Positions 1 to 11,163 of a DNA stretch of 29,591 nucleotides are shown in pieces. Positions within the stretch are counted from its first letter, which is position 1. Each line of letters opens with the position of its first letter. This DNA is from Betaproteobacteria bacterium. Its GTDB lineage: Bacteria; Pseudomonadota; Gammaproteobacteria; Burkholderiales; SG8-41. The translations under genes were made by a program, and so were the position numbers. The notes beneath the pieces were generated by a model. That model made no database searches and was not told where the DNA came from. It saw only the letters and a list, made by a program, of their open reading frames with translations. The stretch is from contig JANXSE010000271.1 of the NCBI GenBank assembly GCA_025356695.1, positions 1 through 29,591 on the forward strand, read 5' to 3'.

Positions 1-1311
1 CAGGCGTTTGTTTTGCAGCGCGAGAGCGCCCTTGGGTTCGGCGAGCATCGCCGCCACTGCGGTATAGGTGAGCCGCGCATGCGACCACATCACTGCCGGA
101 TAAAACGCGTATTCGGCAATCTCGCCCTGGCCGTCGATGCTCATGTCGCACACCATGCACAGGCGTTCAACTTCAGGGTTCAGCGAACACAGGCCGTTGG
201 ACAATACCTCGGGCAGCATCGGAATCACGCGGCGCGGGAAGTACACCGAGTTACCGCGGTTTTTCGCCTCGACATCGAGTGCGTCGCCCTGGCCAACATA
301 ATGGCTGACGTCGGCAATCGCCACCACCAGACGGAAGCCCTTGCCTTTTGGTTCCGCAAATACGGCGTCGTCAAAGTCGCGCGCAGTCTCGCCGTCGATG
401 GTGACCAGCGGCAGCTTGCGCAAATCGGTGCGCCCGGCCATGTCCTGCTTCGAAACGCGTGGCGCGATGGCCGCCGAGGCGCGTTCGACCGCCGGCGGAA
501 AAACATAGGGCAGATCGTGCTTGCGCAGCGCGATCTCGATTTCCATGCCGGGATCGGCGTAATTGCCGAGCACCTCGACCACGCGCGCGACCGGACGCAC
601 ATGCGGTGCCGGTTGCTCGATGATCTCGGCGACCACCACGTTACCGGGCTTCGCTTTCATCGATTCGCCCGGCGGCACCAGAAAATCCTGGCTGATGCGC
701 TTGTTTTCGGCGATCACGATCATGACGCCATGCTCGCTGTGCAGACGCCCCACCACGCGCAGGTTCGCACGCGTCAGCACCTCGACGATTTTGCCTTCGG
801 GCCTGCCGCGACGGTCGAGTCCCGACTCGCGCGCAGCCACGCGGTCGCCATGCAGTACCTTGGCCATCTCGTGCGGCCCGAGAAACATGTCGGCCCCTTC
901 GCCATCGCGCACGAGAAAACCGAATCCATCCGGGTGCCCCTGCACCGTGCCGGTGATCAAATCGAGCTTGGTGACCACGCAAATCGCACCGCGCCGGTTG
1001 CGGATGATCTGGCCGTCGCGCTGCATGGCGGAGAGGCGGCGGTCAAAGCCCTCCAGCTCGCTGGCGGTGACATGCAGCAGCTGTTGCAGGGTTGCATCGC
1101 TCACGGGAACGCCCTGCGCATCCAGCGTTTCGAGAATCATTTCGCGGCTGGGCACCGGCTCTTCGTACTTGCGCTGTTCGCGCGAAAGATGCGGATCGAC
1201 GCGCCGGCTTGCGCCGGAAACCGGTACTGTTTTTACCGCTGGTGTTTTGCCGCCGGCGCGCCGTTTGCGCGGTTTATCGGCGGTGCGCGGGCTTGATGTC
1301 GATTTCTTCAT
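1..1311 (-). CDS. rnr: Ribonuclease R, N-terminal part (cut by window edge)
   Basis: RNase R is a processive 3'-5' exoribonuclease that degrades structured RNA and takes part in RNA quality control. The 437 residues present start at the ATG at 1309-1311 and remain in frame to base 1; the rest of the RNB domain and the S1 domain lie outside the window. Residues 1-30 are basic and low-complexity. A winged-helix-like segment (about 55-115) and cold-shock/OB domains (about 118-245) follow. The RNB catalytic motif VTIDGETARDFDDAV is at about 303-317, with metal-binding Asp306, Asp312, Asp314 and Asp315 all present. The upstream Shine-Dalgarno is weak (AAGG about 12 nt before the ATG). The gene is divergent from tRNA-Leu. 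The RNase R assignment over RNase II rests on the N-terminal extension and this motif. Confidence 0.95.
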   Translation of the reverse strand, partial: MKKSTSSPRTADKPRKRRAGGKTPAVKTVPVSGASRRVDPHLSREQRKYEEPVPSREMILETLDAQGVPVSDATLQQLLHVTASELEGFDRRLSAMQRDGQIIRNRRGAICVVTKLDLITGTVQGHPDGFGFLVRDGEGADMFLGPHEMAKVLHGDRVAARESGLDRRGRPEGKIVEVLTRANLRVVGRLHSEHGVMIVIAENKRISQDFLVPPGESMKAKPGNVVVAEIIEQPAPHVRPVARVVEVLGNYADPGMEIEIALRKHDLPYVFPPAVERASAAIAPRVSKQDMAGRTDLRKLPLVTIDGETARDFDDAVFAEPKGKGFRLVVAIADVSHYVGQGDALDVEAKNRGNSVYFPRRVIPMLPEVLSNGLCSLNPEVERLCMVCDMSIDGQGEIAEYAFYPAVMWSHARLTYTAVAAMLAEPKGALALQNKRL

Positions 1312-1340
1312 TTGACAACAGAGCCTTTTGTGATTAAATT
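1312..1340 (+). promoter_or_regulatory. Promoter of tRNA-Leu (sigma70 type)
   Basis: A perfect -35 box TTGACA lies at 1312-1317. A 17-nt spacer separates it from the -10-like TAAATT at 1335-1340, which matches four of six consensus positions. The predicted start near 1347 is about 8 nt before the mature tRNA. The -35 box begins directly after the start codon of the divergent rnr gene. Confidence 0.75.
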
Positions 1341-1354
1341 TGCCCGCCTTGCAA

Positions 1355-1441
1355 GCCCAGATGGCGGAATTGGTAGACGCACCAGGTTCAGGTCCTGGCG
1401 GTGGCAACACTGTGGAGGTTCGAGTCCTCTTCTGGGCACCA
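1355..1441 (+). tRNA. tRNA-Leu (anticodon CAG)
   Basis: The 7-bp acceptor stem GCCCAGA (1355-1361) pairs with TCTGGGC (1431-1437). The discriminator A is at 1438 and an encoded CCA at 1439-1441. The anticodon arm CCAGG/CCTGG holds anticodon CAG at 1389-1391, which reads the CUG codon favoured in GC-rich genomes. The long variable arm is typical of class II tRNAs such as tRNA-Leu, and the T arm contains GGTTCGAGTCC. It stands alone between rnr and purA. I see no convincing terminator in the 88 nt before the convergent end of purA. Confidence 0.97.
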
Positions 1442-1529
1442 CTCTAAAGCAGTATCCAGCACCCGGGCGAGGGCACTGCAACCCCTCTCCCCCCACTGTA
1501 TACATTTTTCCGAAGCCTGAATCCCCGTC

Positions 1530-4026
<2,497 letters not shown>

Positions 4027-4094
4027 GGGAAGTTATAACGTCAGCAAAAAACGGGAAAAGCATACACTTGAAATGACCCGGCGACGATGCCGGA

Positions 4095-4280
4095 TCACCA
4101 GAAAAGCACCAGCATCAGCACGCCAGAGAGCATTGAGCCAAGACCGATAAAACGGATCTGTCCGTCCGACATTTCGATCACGCGCCGAAACGTCTCCCGC
4201 CACACACGCGGCGCCACAAACGGCAACACGCCTTCGATCACGAGCATCAGAGCCAGGGCAGCCAGCAGCGTATTGACCAC
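4095..4280 (-). CDS. DUF2065 small membrane protein (YjeT-like)
   Basis: This 61-residue protein has two hydrophobic segments, about residues 4-22 and 42-60. A short positively charged loop (RVWRETFRRV) separates them, which suggests a two-pass inner-membrane protein. Size, motif LVIEGxLPFxAPRxWR and position directly after hflC match the DUF2065/YjeT family, which sits between hflC and purA in many proteobacteria. The start is GTG at 4278-4280, 30 nt downstream of the hflC stop. The function is unknown; the context suggests a role near the HflKC complex, but that is inference only. Confidence 0.85.
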   Translation of the reverse strand: MVNTLLAALALMLVIEGVLPFVAPRVWRETFRRVIEMSDGQIRFIGLGSMLSGVLMLVLFW

Positions 4281-4310
4281 AAAAAACGCGCCTGTCGACG
4301 GTCCGGCGGG

Positions 4311-5186
4311 TTACTTTTGCGGCTTGCTGTTCTTGAAGTATTTAAAGAACTCCGAATTGGGCTCGATCACCATCACATCGCTCTTGTTCTTGAAACTCTG
4401 GCGGTAGGCCTCGAGACTGCGGTAAAACGAGTAGAACTCGGGGTTTTGCTCGTAGGCACGCGCGTAGATTGCCGACGCCTTGGCATCGCCCTCGCCTTTC
4501 ATGCGCTGCGCGTCGCGGTAAGCCTGGGCAATAATCACCTCGCGTTGCTTGTCGGCGTCCGCACGTATCTTCTCTGATTCGGCCGCACCGGTCGAACGCA
4601 GTTCATTGGCCACGCGCGTGCGCTCGGCTTTCATGCGGCCGTAGACCGACTCGCTGACCTCATTGGGCAGGTCGACGCGCTTCAAGCGGACATCGAGCAC
4701 TTCGACGCCGATCTTCTGCGCGTCTTCGTTGGCCTTCTGCCGCATCAACTCCATGATCTTGTCGCGTTCGCCCGACACCACGTCATGCACCGTGCGGTTG
4801 CCGAACTCGGCGCGCAATCCGTCGTTAATGGTCTGCAGCAGGCGCGTCTGCGCGCGCGACTCGTCGCCGCTGACGCTGATGTAATACTTCTCGACCTCGG
4901 CAATGCGCCATTTGATGAAGAGGTCGACCAGCACGTTCTTCTTTTCCGAGGTCAGGAAGCGCTCGGGTTCCGGCGTATCAATGGTGAGAACGCGCACGTC
5001 GAAATAGCGCACGTTATCGACAATCGGCAGCTTGAAGGCAAGCCCCGGCTCCTTGATCACCTTCACAATTTCGCCGAAGCGCAGGACGATCACATTCTGG
5101 CGCTGGTCGACTACAAAAACCGACAGCGAAAGCACGATCAGCACAACCAGCGTGCCGGCCAGCAGGCCTGCAATATTGTTTTTCAT
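4311..5186 (-). CDS. hflC: FtsH protease modulator HflC
   Basis: HflC pairs with HflK in a large periplasm-facing assembly that surrounds the membrane protease FtsH and limits its action on membrane proteins. The 291-residue protein has one N-terminal membrane anchor (about residues 7-26). An SPFH/band-7 domain follows (from about 27, with VLRFGEIVKVIKEPGLAFKLP). A long charged coiled region (about 185-250, including AERTRVANELRSTGAAESEK) comes next. It is somewhat shorter than the E. coli protein. Its ATG shares one base with the hflK stop (TAATG at 5184-5188), so translation is probably coupled and matched in amount to HflK. Confidence 0.96.
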   Translation of the reverse strand: MKNNIAGLLAGTLVVLIVLSLSVFVVDQRQNVIVLRFGEIVKVIKEPGLAFKLPIVDNVRYFDVRVLTIDTPEPERFLTSEKKNVLVDLFIKWRIAEVEKYYISVSGDESRAQTRLLQTINDGLRAEFGNRTVHDVVSGERDKIMELMRQKANEDAQKIGVEVLDVRLKRVDLPNEVSESVYGRMKAERTRVANELRSTGAAESEKIRADADKQREVIIAQAYRDAQRMKGEGDAKASAIYARAYEQNPEFYSFYRSLEAYRQSFKNKSDVMVIEPNSEFFKYFKNSKPQK

Positions 5187-6382
5187 TAACGTGGCTCCCG
5201 TTCACGGCTGCGCAAGCCCTCGCGCGAACGGCTCGCGGCCGCTGGTGCCGCCTCTGAACCCGGACTGGCCTCGGCCGGGCGGCTCATCGCATCGACCGGC
5301 GGCGGCACGGCGGGCGCGGCCATCTGCATGATTTTATCGAGCGGCAGATACAGAAGATTGTTGCCGCTCTTCTGATCGACCAGGATTTTGCTCGTGTTGG
5401 ACATGACTTCCTGCACCGCATCCAGATACAGGCGGTCGCGCGTGACCCCCGGCGCCTTGTTGTATTCGGTAACAATCTGGCGGAAACGGCTGGCATCGCC
5501 CTCGGCGCGCTCGATCACGCGCTGCTTGTAACCTTCGGCCTCCTGCTGCAAGCGCGACGCCGTGCCGCGCGCCTTCGGTATCACGTCGTTGGCGTAGGCC
5601 TGGCCTTCATTCTTCTGGCGCTCACGATCCTGCCCCGATTTCACGGCATCATCGAACGCCGCCTGCACCTGTTCCGGCGGTTGCGCATTCTGCATGGTCA
5701 CTTTACTAACGCTGATGCCAGTCTTGTAACGGTCGAGAATTTCCTGCATCAATTTCTGCGCGCGCACGGTGATTTGCGCACGGCCTTCCTGCAAGACGAA
5801 ATCCATCGTGCTACGACCGACAATTTCGCGAATCGCCGTTTCCCCCGCTTGCAGCACCGAATCATCCGGCGAGCGGTTGTTGAAGAGGTAATCGCGCGGG
5901 TCTTTCAGCACATACTGGACCGCAAACTGGATATCGATAATATTTTCGTCATCGGTCAGCATCAGCGATTCCTTCGGCACTTTGCTTTTCACCGAATTGC
6001 GGTAACCGATCTCCACCGTGCGCACCTGCGAAACGTTGACCACTTCGGCGGTCTCGATCGGATACGGCAGATGCCAGCGCGGACCGGGGTGCGTTTCCTC
6101 GATGAATTTGCCGAAGCGCAGGACAATGCCGCGCTGACTCGCATCGACGATGTAAAAGCCGCTCGCCAGCCACACCGCAACCACCAAGCCGGCCAGCACA
6201 CCGATGCCGCCGCCGAGTTGCGCCATGCCGGGGCCCTCGCCCGAAGGGCCGCCGCTGTTTCCACCGCCCTTGCGGCCGAACATGGCGCCGATCTTGCGGT
6301 TGAAATTGCGCATCAACTCATCGAGGTCGGGCGGCCCCTGATTGCCGCCGCGTTTGCCCCATTGCGGATCGTTGATGGACAT
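5186..6382 (-). CDS. hflK: FtsH protease modulator HflK
   Basis: This is the larger partner of HflC in the FtsH-modulating complex of the inner membrane. From the ATG at 6380-6382 it is 398 residues. It has a Gly/Asn-rich cytoplasmic N-terminus with GPPDLDELMRNFNRKIG (about 16-32), a membrane segment (about 57-77), an SPFH domain beginning YIVDASQRGIVLRFGKF, a coiled region and a Pro/Ala/Arg-rich tail. I chose this start because family members begin shortly before a DPxWG motif, as here (MSINDPQWG). An in-frame ATG at 6449-6451 would add 23 residues and has a better Shine-Dalgarno (AGGA about 10 nt upstream), so the start is uncertain. hflX lies just upstream. Confidence 0.95.
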   Translation of the reverse strand: MSINDPQWGKRGGNQGPPDLDELMRNFNRKIGAMFGRKGGGNSGGPSGEGPGMAQLGGGIGVLAGLVVAVWLASGFYIVDASQRGIVLRFGKFIEETHPGPRWHLPYPIETAEVVNVSQVRTVEIGYRNSVKSKVPKESLMLTDDENIIDIQFAVQYVLKDPRDYLFNNRSPDDSVLQAGETAIREIVGRSTMDFVLQEGRAQITVRAQKLMQEILDRYKTGISVSKVTMQNAQPPEQVQAAFDDAVKSGQDRERQKNEGQAYANDVIPKARGTASRLQQEAEGYKQRVIERAEGDASRFRQIVTEYNKAPGVTRDRLYLDAVQEVMSNTSKILVDQKSGNNLLYLPLDKIMQMAAPAVPPPVDAMSRPAEASPGSEAAPAAASRSREGLRSREREPR

Positions 6383-6468
6383 CACTGCAACCAGCGCGCG
6401 CAAAAAGCGCTCGCTGACGAAGCCGCGGAATGACCGCCAGTAGGTAGCCATGCTGAACTAATCCTGTG

Positions 6469-7590
6469 TCAAGCCGCCGCGGATCGCGCAACCGGGGTGC
6501 GGGTTGCTGCGGCAGATTCTTCCAAAGTTGAACGAAGCAGATCAAGTCCGGTGCCCGTCTGGGCACTGATCCTGACAGCGCAAATTTTACCATACTCGTC
6601 ACGCTCGACCCGCGGGCTGTCGCCGCAAAGGTCAATCTTGTTGTAAACGAGTATTTGCGGCAGATCTGCCGCGCCGATTTCGGCCAGCACGGCGTTGACG
6701 GCGGCGATCTGTTCGACGCGCGTCGGGCTGCTCGCATCGACCACGTGCAGCAGCACATCGGCCTGCACGGCCTCCTCGAGGGTGGCACGAAACGCCGCCA
6801 CCAGCGTGTGCGGCAGTTCGCGGATAAAGCCGACCGTATCCGATATCACCACTTGCGCACCACTCGGCAAAAAGACCCGCCGCGTCGTCGTATCGAGCGT
6901 CGCGAACAACTGGTTTGCTGCATAGGCGTCGGCACGTGTCAGCGCGTTAAAGAGCGTGCTTTTGCCGGCGTTGGTGTAACCAACCAGCGACACCGACAGC
7001 ACATTGGCGCGGCGCCGCGCGCGCCGCTGCACCTCGCGCTGGCTGGCATGGCGGGCCAGCTTGTCTTTCAGCACCTTGACGCGTTTGCCCAGCAGGCGGC
7101 GGTCCGTCTCAAGCTGCGTTTCGCCGGGGCCGCGCATGCCGACGCCGCCCTTTTGCCGCTCAAGGTGGGTCCAGCCGCGCACCAGGCGCGTCGCCAGATG
7201 TTCCAGCTGCGCGAGTTCGACCTGTAATTTGCCTTCATGGCTGCGCGCGCGCTGGGCAAAGATGTCGAGGATCAGGCTGACGCGGTCGATCACCCGCACG
7301 TTGAGCTTCTTCTCGAGATTGCGCTCCTGCGCCGGCGACAGTTCGTGGTTGAAAATCACCAGCCCGGCGCGATGATTGGCCAGTGCCGCGGCAATTTCCT
7401 CGACCTTGCCGGAACCGGCGAACAATGCCGGATCGGGGCGCTGGCGGCGGCCACGCAGTATTGCGGCAACGCCGATGCGCGCGCTGTCCGCGAGTTGTAT
7501 GAGTTCTTCGGTGGAATCGGCGTAACCGGGCTCGCCAAAATCGAGGCTGACCAGCACTGCCAGGGAGTCGGACCCCGGACGATCAAACAT
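6469..7590 (-). CDS. hflX: Ribosome-associated GTPase HflX
   Basis: HflX is a cytoplasmic GTPase that binds the large ribosomal subunit and splits stalled or stressed ribosomes. The 373-residue protein carries the family's N-terminal domain with GMRGPGETQLE (151-161). A coiled linker and a G domain follow: G1 GYTNAGKST (204-212), G3 DTVG (251-254), G4 NKID (317-320) and G5 SAQTG (342-346). The C-terminal extension is short and Ala-rich. It follows hfq by 29 nt and precedes hflK, the usual hfq-hflX-hflK-hflC order. The Shine-Dalgarno is only an AGGA about 11 nt before the ATG. Confidence 0.97.
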   Translation of the reverse strand: MFDRPGSDSLAVLVSLDFGEPGYADSTEELIQLADSARIGVAAILRGRRQRPDPALFAGSGKVEEIAAALANHRAGLVIFNHELSPAQERNLEKKLNVRVIDRVSLILDIFAQRARSHEGKLQVELAQLEHLATRLVRGWTHLERQKGGVGMRGPGETQLETDRRLLGKRVKVLKDKLARHASQREVQRRARRRANVLSVSLVGYTNAGKSTLFNALTRADAYAANQLFATLDTTTRRVFLPSGAQVVISDTVGFIRELPHTLVAAFRATLEEAVQADVLLHVVDASSPTRVEQIAAVNAVLAEIGAADLPQILVYNKIDLCGDSPRVERDEYGKICAVRISAQTGTGLDLLRSTLEESAAATRTPVARSAAA

Positions 7591-7619
7591 CGGAAACGCG
7601 ATCCTGCGTAGCGAACGGA

Positions 7620-7859
7620 CTAATTCTCAGGGGGAGAATCCACCGTCATATTGACAGGACGCGCCGGCACCACGGTCGAAATCGCGTGCTTGTAGACCAT
7701 TTGCGTCACCGTGTTCTTGAGCAACACGACATACTGGTCAAACGATTCGACCTGGCCCTGCAATTTGATGCCATTTACGAGGTAAATGGATACCGGAACA
7801 TGCTCCCTGCGCAGGGCGTTCAGAAACGGGTCTTGTAGCAGCTGCCCCTTTGTACTCAT
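7620..7859 (-). CDS. hfq: RNA chaperone Hfq
   Basis: Hfq forms a hexameric ring that helps small RNAs pair with target mRNAs. The 79-residue protein shows the Sm1 region (about 8-50, with Gln9, Asp10 and Phe12 of the RNA-binding proximal face) and the Sm2 motif YKHAIST (56-62) with Tyr56, Lys57 and His58. The lateral rim reads RREH rather than the enterobacterial RRER, which from memory is usual in betaproteobacteria. The C-terminal tail is short. A GGAG 6 nt before the ATG is a good ribosome binding site. An 82-nt gap separates it from der; a dedicated promoter there is plausible, but I could not identify convincing boxes. Confidence 0.98.
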   Translation of the reverse strand: MSTKGQLLQDPFLNALRREHVPVSIYLVNGIKLQGQVESFDQYVVLLKNTVTQMVYKHAISTVVPARPVNMTVDSPPEN

Positions 7860-7941
7860 GTTGGCTCCATCATGTTATTGATATTCGTCGTATCACTCTA
7901 CTGCATTTTTCGGGGATGCGCCATATCGCCAAAGGGCGAAA

Positions 7942-9294
7942 TCAGCGTTTGGCGTGCCGCCGCTCGTAGGGGTTAAGTCCCTGCCGGAACTCGATTTTTA
8001 GCGGCGCACCGCGCAATTTGAACGTGTCGCGGAAGAAATGTTCCAGATAACGGCGATAAGTTTCCGGTATCCGTTCGAGGCCGCTGCCGTGGATGATGAC
8101 CCGCGGCGGATTACTGCCGCCCTGGTGAGCGTAACGCATCTTTGGCCGGAACATGCCGACCCGTGGCGGCGCCTGTTTGGCCACCGCCGCCATCAGAGCA
8201 CGCGTCAGCTTCGGCGTTGCCAGTTTCGCCATCGCCGACTGGTAGGCCCGCTCGATCGAGACGAACAATTGGGGGATGCCGGTACCCGCCAGCGCCGAGA
8301 TGTGATGGACCTCGGCAAAATCCATGAAATTAAGCGTGCGCTCGAGGGTCTGTTTCGCCCACTCGCGCTGCTGCATCGACAGGTTGTCCCATTTATTGAC
8401 GGCGACCACCAGCGCGCGACCGGCGTCCAGCACATAGCCGGCGATATGCGCATCCTGGTCGACGATTTTCTCGCTGCCGTCAAGCACCAGCACCACGACA
8501 TTGGCATCTTCGATCGCCTGCATCGTTTTCACCACAGAGAATTTCTCGACGGCATCGTCGACCCGCCCGCGTCGCCGCATGCCGGCCGTGTCGATCAGCG
8601 TAAACGGACGTCCGCCCCGCTTGAAATCCACATAGATGCTGTCGCGCGTAGTGCCCGGCACTTCGGATACAACCACGCGGTCCTCGCCGAGAATGCGGTT
8701 GACCAGCGTGGACTTGCCGGCATTCGGCCGCCCGACCACCGCGATGCGCGGATGCTTGGCGATTTCTTCCGCCTCTTCGGCCGGCCGCTGCAATGGCGCA
8801 TCCGGAAATTCTGCCAGGATCAGATCGGCGAGATCGGCGACGCCTTCGCCGTGCGCCGCCGAGATCACCAGCGGATCGCCCAGCGCCAGTTCATGGAACT
8901 CCGCGGCGACGTTTTCCGGACGCATGCCCTCGGCCTTGTTCACGACCAGCCATGATTTGCGGCCGGTCTTGCGCAACTGGTCGGCAATCACGCGGTCCTG
9001 CGGTGTCAAGCCGTGGCGGCCATCGACCAGCAGCACCACCCCGTCGGCCTCATCGATCGCCTGCAGCGTCTGTTTTGCCATCGACTTGCGGATGACGTCC
9101 TCGCTGACCGGTTCAAAACCGCCGGTATCGACCACCAGATAACGTTTGTCGCCTAGCCGGCCGCGGCCGTAATGGCGGTCGCGCGTCAGGCCCGGCATGT
9201 CTGCGACGATGGCGTCTCGGCTGCGCGTGAGGCGGTTGAACAGCGTCGACTTGCCGACGTTGGGACGACCGATGATGACAAGTGTCGGGATCAT
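7942..9294 (-). CDS. der: Ribosome biogenesis GTPase Der (EngA)
   Basis: Der is an essential tandem GTPase needed for maturation of the 50S subunit. The 450-residue protein has two G domains with P-loops GRPNVGKS (9-16) and GRPNAGKS (188-195) and a C-terminal KH-like RNA-binding domain (about 360-440). G4 of the second domain is the standard NKWD (300-303). In the first domain it reads NKAEG (119-123), with Glu where Asp is usual; I recall this variant from other betaproteobacteria, so I do not read it as loss of function. The gene lies between bamB and hfq, its usual betaproteobacterial place. Confidence 0.98.
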   Translation of the reverse strand: MIPTLVIIGRPNVGKSTLFNRLTRSRDAIVADMPGLTRDRHYGRGRLGDKRYLVVDTGGFEPVSEDVIRKSMAKQTLQAIDEADGVVLLVDGRHGLTPQDRVIADQLRKTGRKSWLVVNKAEGMRPENVAAEFHELALGDPLVISAAHGEGVADLADLILAEFPDAPLQRPAEEAEEIAKHPRIAVVGRPNAGKSTLVNRILGEDRVVVSEVPGTTRDSIYVDFKRGGRPFTLIDTAGMRRRGRVDDAVEKFSVVKTMQAIEDANVVVLVLDGSEKIVDQDAHIAGYVLDAGRALVVAVNKWDNLSMQQREWAKQTLERTLNFMDFAEVHHISALAGTGIPQLFVSIERAYQSAMAKLATPKLTRALMAAVAKQAPPRVGMFRPKMRYAHQGGSNPPRVIIHGSGLERIPETYRRYLEHFFRDTFKLRGAPLKIEFRQGLNPYERRHAKR

Positions 9295-9367
9295 GGCCTA
9301 TGCAATGAAATGAAATGCGTTGTTGTGCTGAAACCGGTGAACCGTGTCGACGATAGTCTTGCGGCAA

Positions 9368-10528
9368 TCACTGCACGGCGATTGCATACACCCCGCCCTT
9401 CAAAGTCTGCACGACCACATGATCTTCAAACGAAACCGGTTGCGCAATGATGGGCGTGCCGTCGGTAGCAACACGCGCGACGAACGAACCGTCCTCGCGC
9501 GACAAAAAGTGCACATAGCCCTGCAGGTCACCCACCGCCAGAAAACGCCCCGCCAGCGCCGGCGCAGTGACGTTGCGGCCGTAGAGCTTGTCCTGTTTCC
9601 ACAGACTGGCGCCGTTGCTGCGGTCAAAGGCAACGACCGCGCTCTTTTCGTCCGATGCATAAATATTGCGCGCATCCATCGACAAGCCGGACACACTGGA
9701 GAAATCGCGTGCCCAGAGCAACTCGCCCTTAGTCGTGCCAAAACACGCAACCCGTCCCTGGTAAGCGGCGGCACAGACCTGGCGACCGTCAGTCACGGGC
9801 ACGCTTGAAACATCGGCCACGCGTTCCAGCTCGGTCGCGCCTTTGGGCAAGGCCACGGTGGCCTCCCAGATCAGATTGCCGTTGGCCGCCGACACCGCCA
9901 CCAGGCGTCCGCCCGGGAACCCCGCAAACACCGCGCCACGGAACGGCTGCACCGTAACATGGGTGCGCACCGTCAGCGCCGGCAGCGTGCGCTGATAAAC
10001 CCATTTACGCGTGCCGGTCGCGACATCGAGCCCGAACAAACGGCCGTCGCCGGCACGCACGATGACAATGTCCTGCTCGATCTGCGGCGCACTCAGAATA
10101 TCGCTGCTGATCTGCGCCTTCCACAACAGCTTGCCCGCTGTGTCATACGCAAACACCTCGCCCTTGGGGGTACCGACGATCATCATGCTTGCGTTGCCGC
10201 CGACACCGCCGGACAAATGCGCCTTGGTGTCGATGCGCGACAGCGATTTGCCGTTTGCCGCGTCGAACCGCGCAATCTGGCCGTTGGCACCGGTCACCGC
10301 GACTGCCCCTTCGGCTGCCAGCGGCGTGAACACAAAACGTTCCGCCGAACCGACTGCAGCCTGCCAGAGCAGCTTGGTCGTCGCAGTGGGCTTGAGCACC
10401 ACCAGTTCGGCAGGCTTGATCACCGGCCCACTGCCGAACCAGCGGTCGATATAATCGCCGACCGGCGTCGAACAACCCGCGACCAGCGCGCCCATCAATA
10501 CCGCCGTTGCAATGCGCAGGAATTTCAC
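9368..10528 (-). CDS. bamB: Outer membrane assembly lipoprotein BamB
   Basis: BamB is a lipoprotein of the BAM complex that inserts beta-barrel proteins into the outer membrane. The 386-residue protein has a lipoprotein signal peptide ending at Cys19 in LVAGC. PQQ-type beta-propeller repeats follow, with recurring blades such as GRLFGLDVATGTRKWVY and GRLVAVSAANGNLIWEA. It starts with GTG at 10526-10528, overlapping the stop of the upstream yfgM-like gene as GTGA, so translation is coupled. Co-location with the YfgM-like gene matches the yfgM-bamB-der arrangement of many proteobacteria. Confidence 0.96.
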   Translation of the reverse strand: MKFLRIATAVLMGALVAGCSTPVGDYIDRWFGSGPVIKPAELVVLKPTATTKLLWQAAVGSAERFVFTPLAAEGAVAVTGANGQIARFDAANGKSLSRIDTKAHLSGGVGGNASMMIVGTPKGEVFAYDTAGKLLWKAQISSDILSAPQIEQDIVIVRAGDGRLFGLDVATGTRKWVYQRTLPALTVRTHVTVQPFRGAVFAGFPGGRLVAVSAANGNLIWEATVALPKGATELERVADVSSVPVTDGRQVCAAAYQGRVACFGTTKGELLWARDFSSVSGLSMDARNIYASDEKSAVVAFDRSNGASLWKQDKLYGRNVTAPALAGRFLAVGDLQGYVHFLSREDGSFVARVATDGTPIIAQPVSFEDHVVVQTLKGGVYAIAVQ

Positions 10529-11163
10529 TTGGCTTCGCCCAACGCCTCAAGTTTGCCCTGAATGACGCCGCGGTAAGGGCTCTTGGCATCCGTCTTGTCG
10601 AGCGCGGCTTGGTAGGCGCTGCGCGCCTCAGCGGGTTTTTCCTGTGCCGTCAGAATGTCCCCGCGCAAATCGGCAAATAATGCGGCGAGCGCTTCAACCG
10701 GCGCCGTTTGCAATGTGGCCAGCGCCGCGTCGTATTTCTTTTCGTCGAGTTCGACAACCGCCAGGCGCAGACGCGCCAGATCGCGCGTGCCATCGTCCTT
10801 GGCGTGATCCACTACCCATTTCAGCGAATTGCGCGCCTCCGCAAGATTGCCGGAATCAAAAGCCGCCTTGGCCGCGGCAAGCGCGGCGAATTGCGCGTAG
10901 CCGGTGCGTGGATACTTGTCGACGATCGCAGCGCTGATGTCCTGCACTTTTTTCGGCTCGCCGGCGCCGACCGCACCCTGCAACTGAACGTAGAGTTCGC
11001 CGGCGTCGAGCGCCTGGCGGTCGCTGTAGGCGCGCCAGCCAAAGAAAGCGCCCACCGTCAACGAGGCGGCAATGATTACCATGAGCACGGCATTGCCGTA
11101 CTGCTTCCACCATGCCTTGAGCTCGTCTATCTGTTCCTGCTCTTCAAGATCGTATACTGCCAT
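10525..11163 (-). CDS. YfgM-like membrane-anchored TPR protein
   Basis: YfgM-family proteins are periplasmic tetratricopeptide proteins with one membrane anchor that associate with the SecYEG translocon and chaperones such as PpiD. The 212-residue protein has a short acidic cytoplasmic N-terminus (DLEEQEQIDELKAWWKQYGN) and a membrane segment at about residues 24-45. Helical repeats fill the rest, including a pattern ending PAEARSAYQAALDKTD. There are adjacent ATG codons at 11164-11166 and 11161-11163. I chose the second because AAGGGG lies 6 nt before it and only 3 nt before the first. Both overlap the hisS stop, and the gene's own stop overlaps bamB. Confidence 0.9.
   Translation of the reverse strand: MAVYDLEEQEQIDELKAWWKQYGNAVLMVIIAASLTVGAFFGWRAYSDRQALDAGELYVQLQGAVGAGEPKKVQDISAAIVDKYPRTGYAQFAALAAAKAAFDSGNLAEARNSLKWVVDHAKDDGTRDLARLRLAVVELDEKKYDAALATLQTAPVEALAALFADLRGDILTAQEKPAEARSAYQAALDKTDAKSPYRGVIQGKLEALGEAK

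Noticed and set aside
13..1296. A 427-codon plus-strand open frame opposite rnr.
   Set aside because: It is a mirror frame of a conserved gene in GC-rich DNA; the translation is rich in His, Arg and Ala and resembles no protein family.
1469..1487. Possible terminator GAGGG-cactgcaac-CCCTC after tRNA-Leu.
   Set aside because: The stem is only 5 bp and no T tract follows; the nearest T run is 15 nt further on.
7926..7939. Hairpin TCGCC-AAAG-GGCGA between der and hfq.
   Set aside because: It is a 5-bp stem without a T tract on the transcribed strand, so it is not a convincing terminator.
8936..8950. Non-standard G4 motif NKAEG in the first GTPase domain of Der.
   Set aside because: I recall the same variant in Der of other betaproteobacteria, so it is a lineage feature, not a defect.
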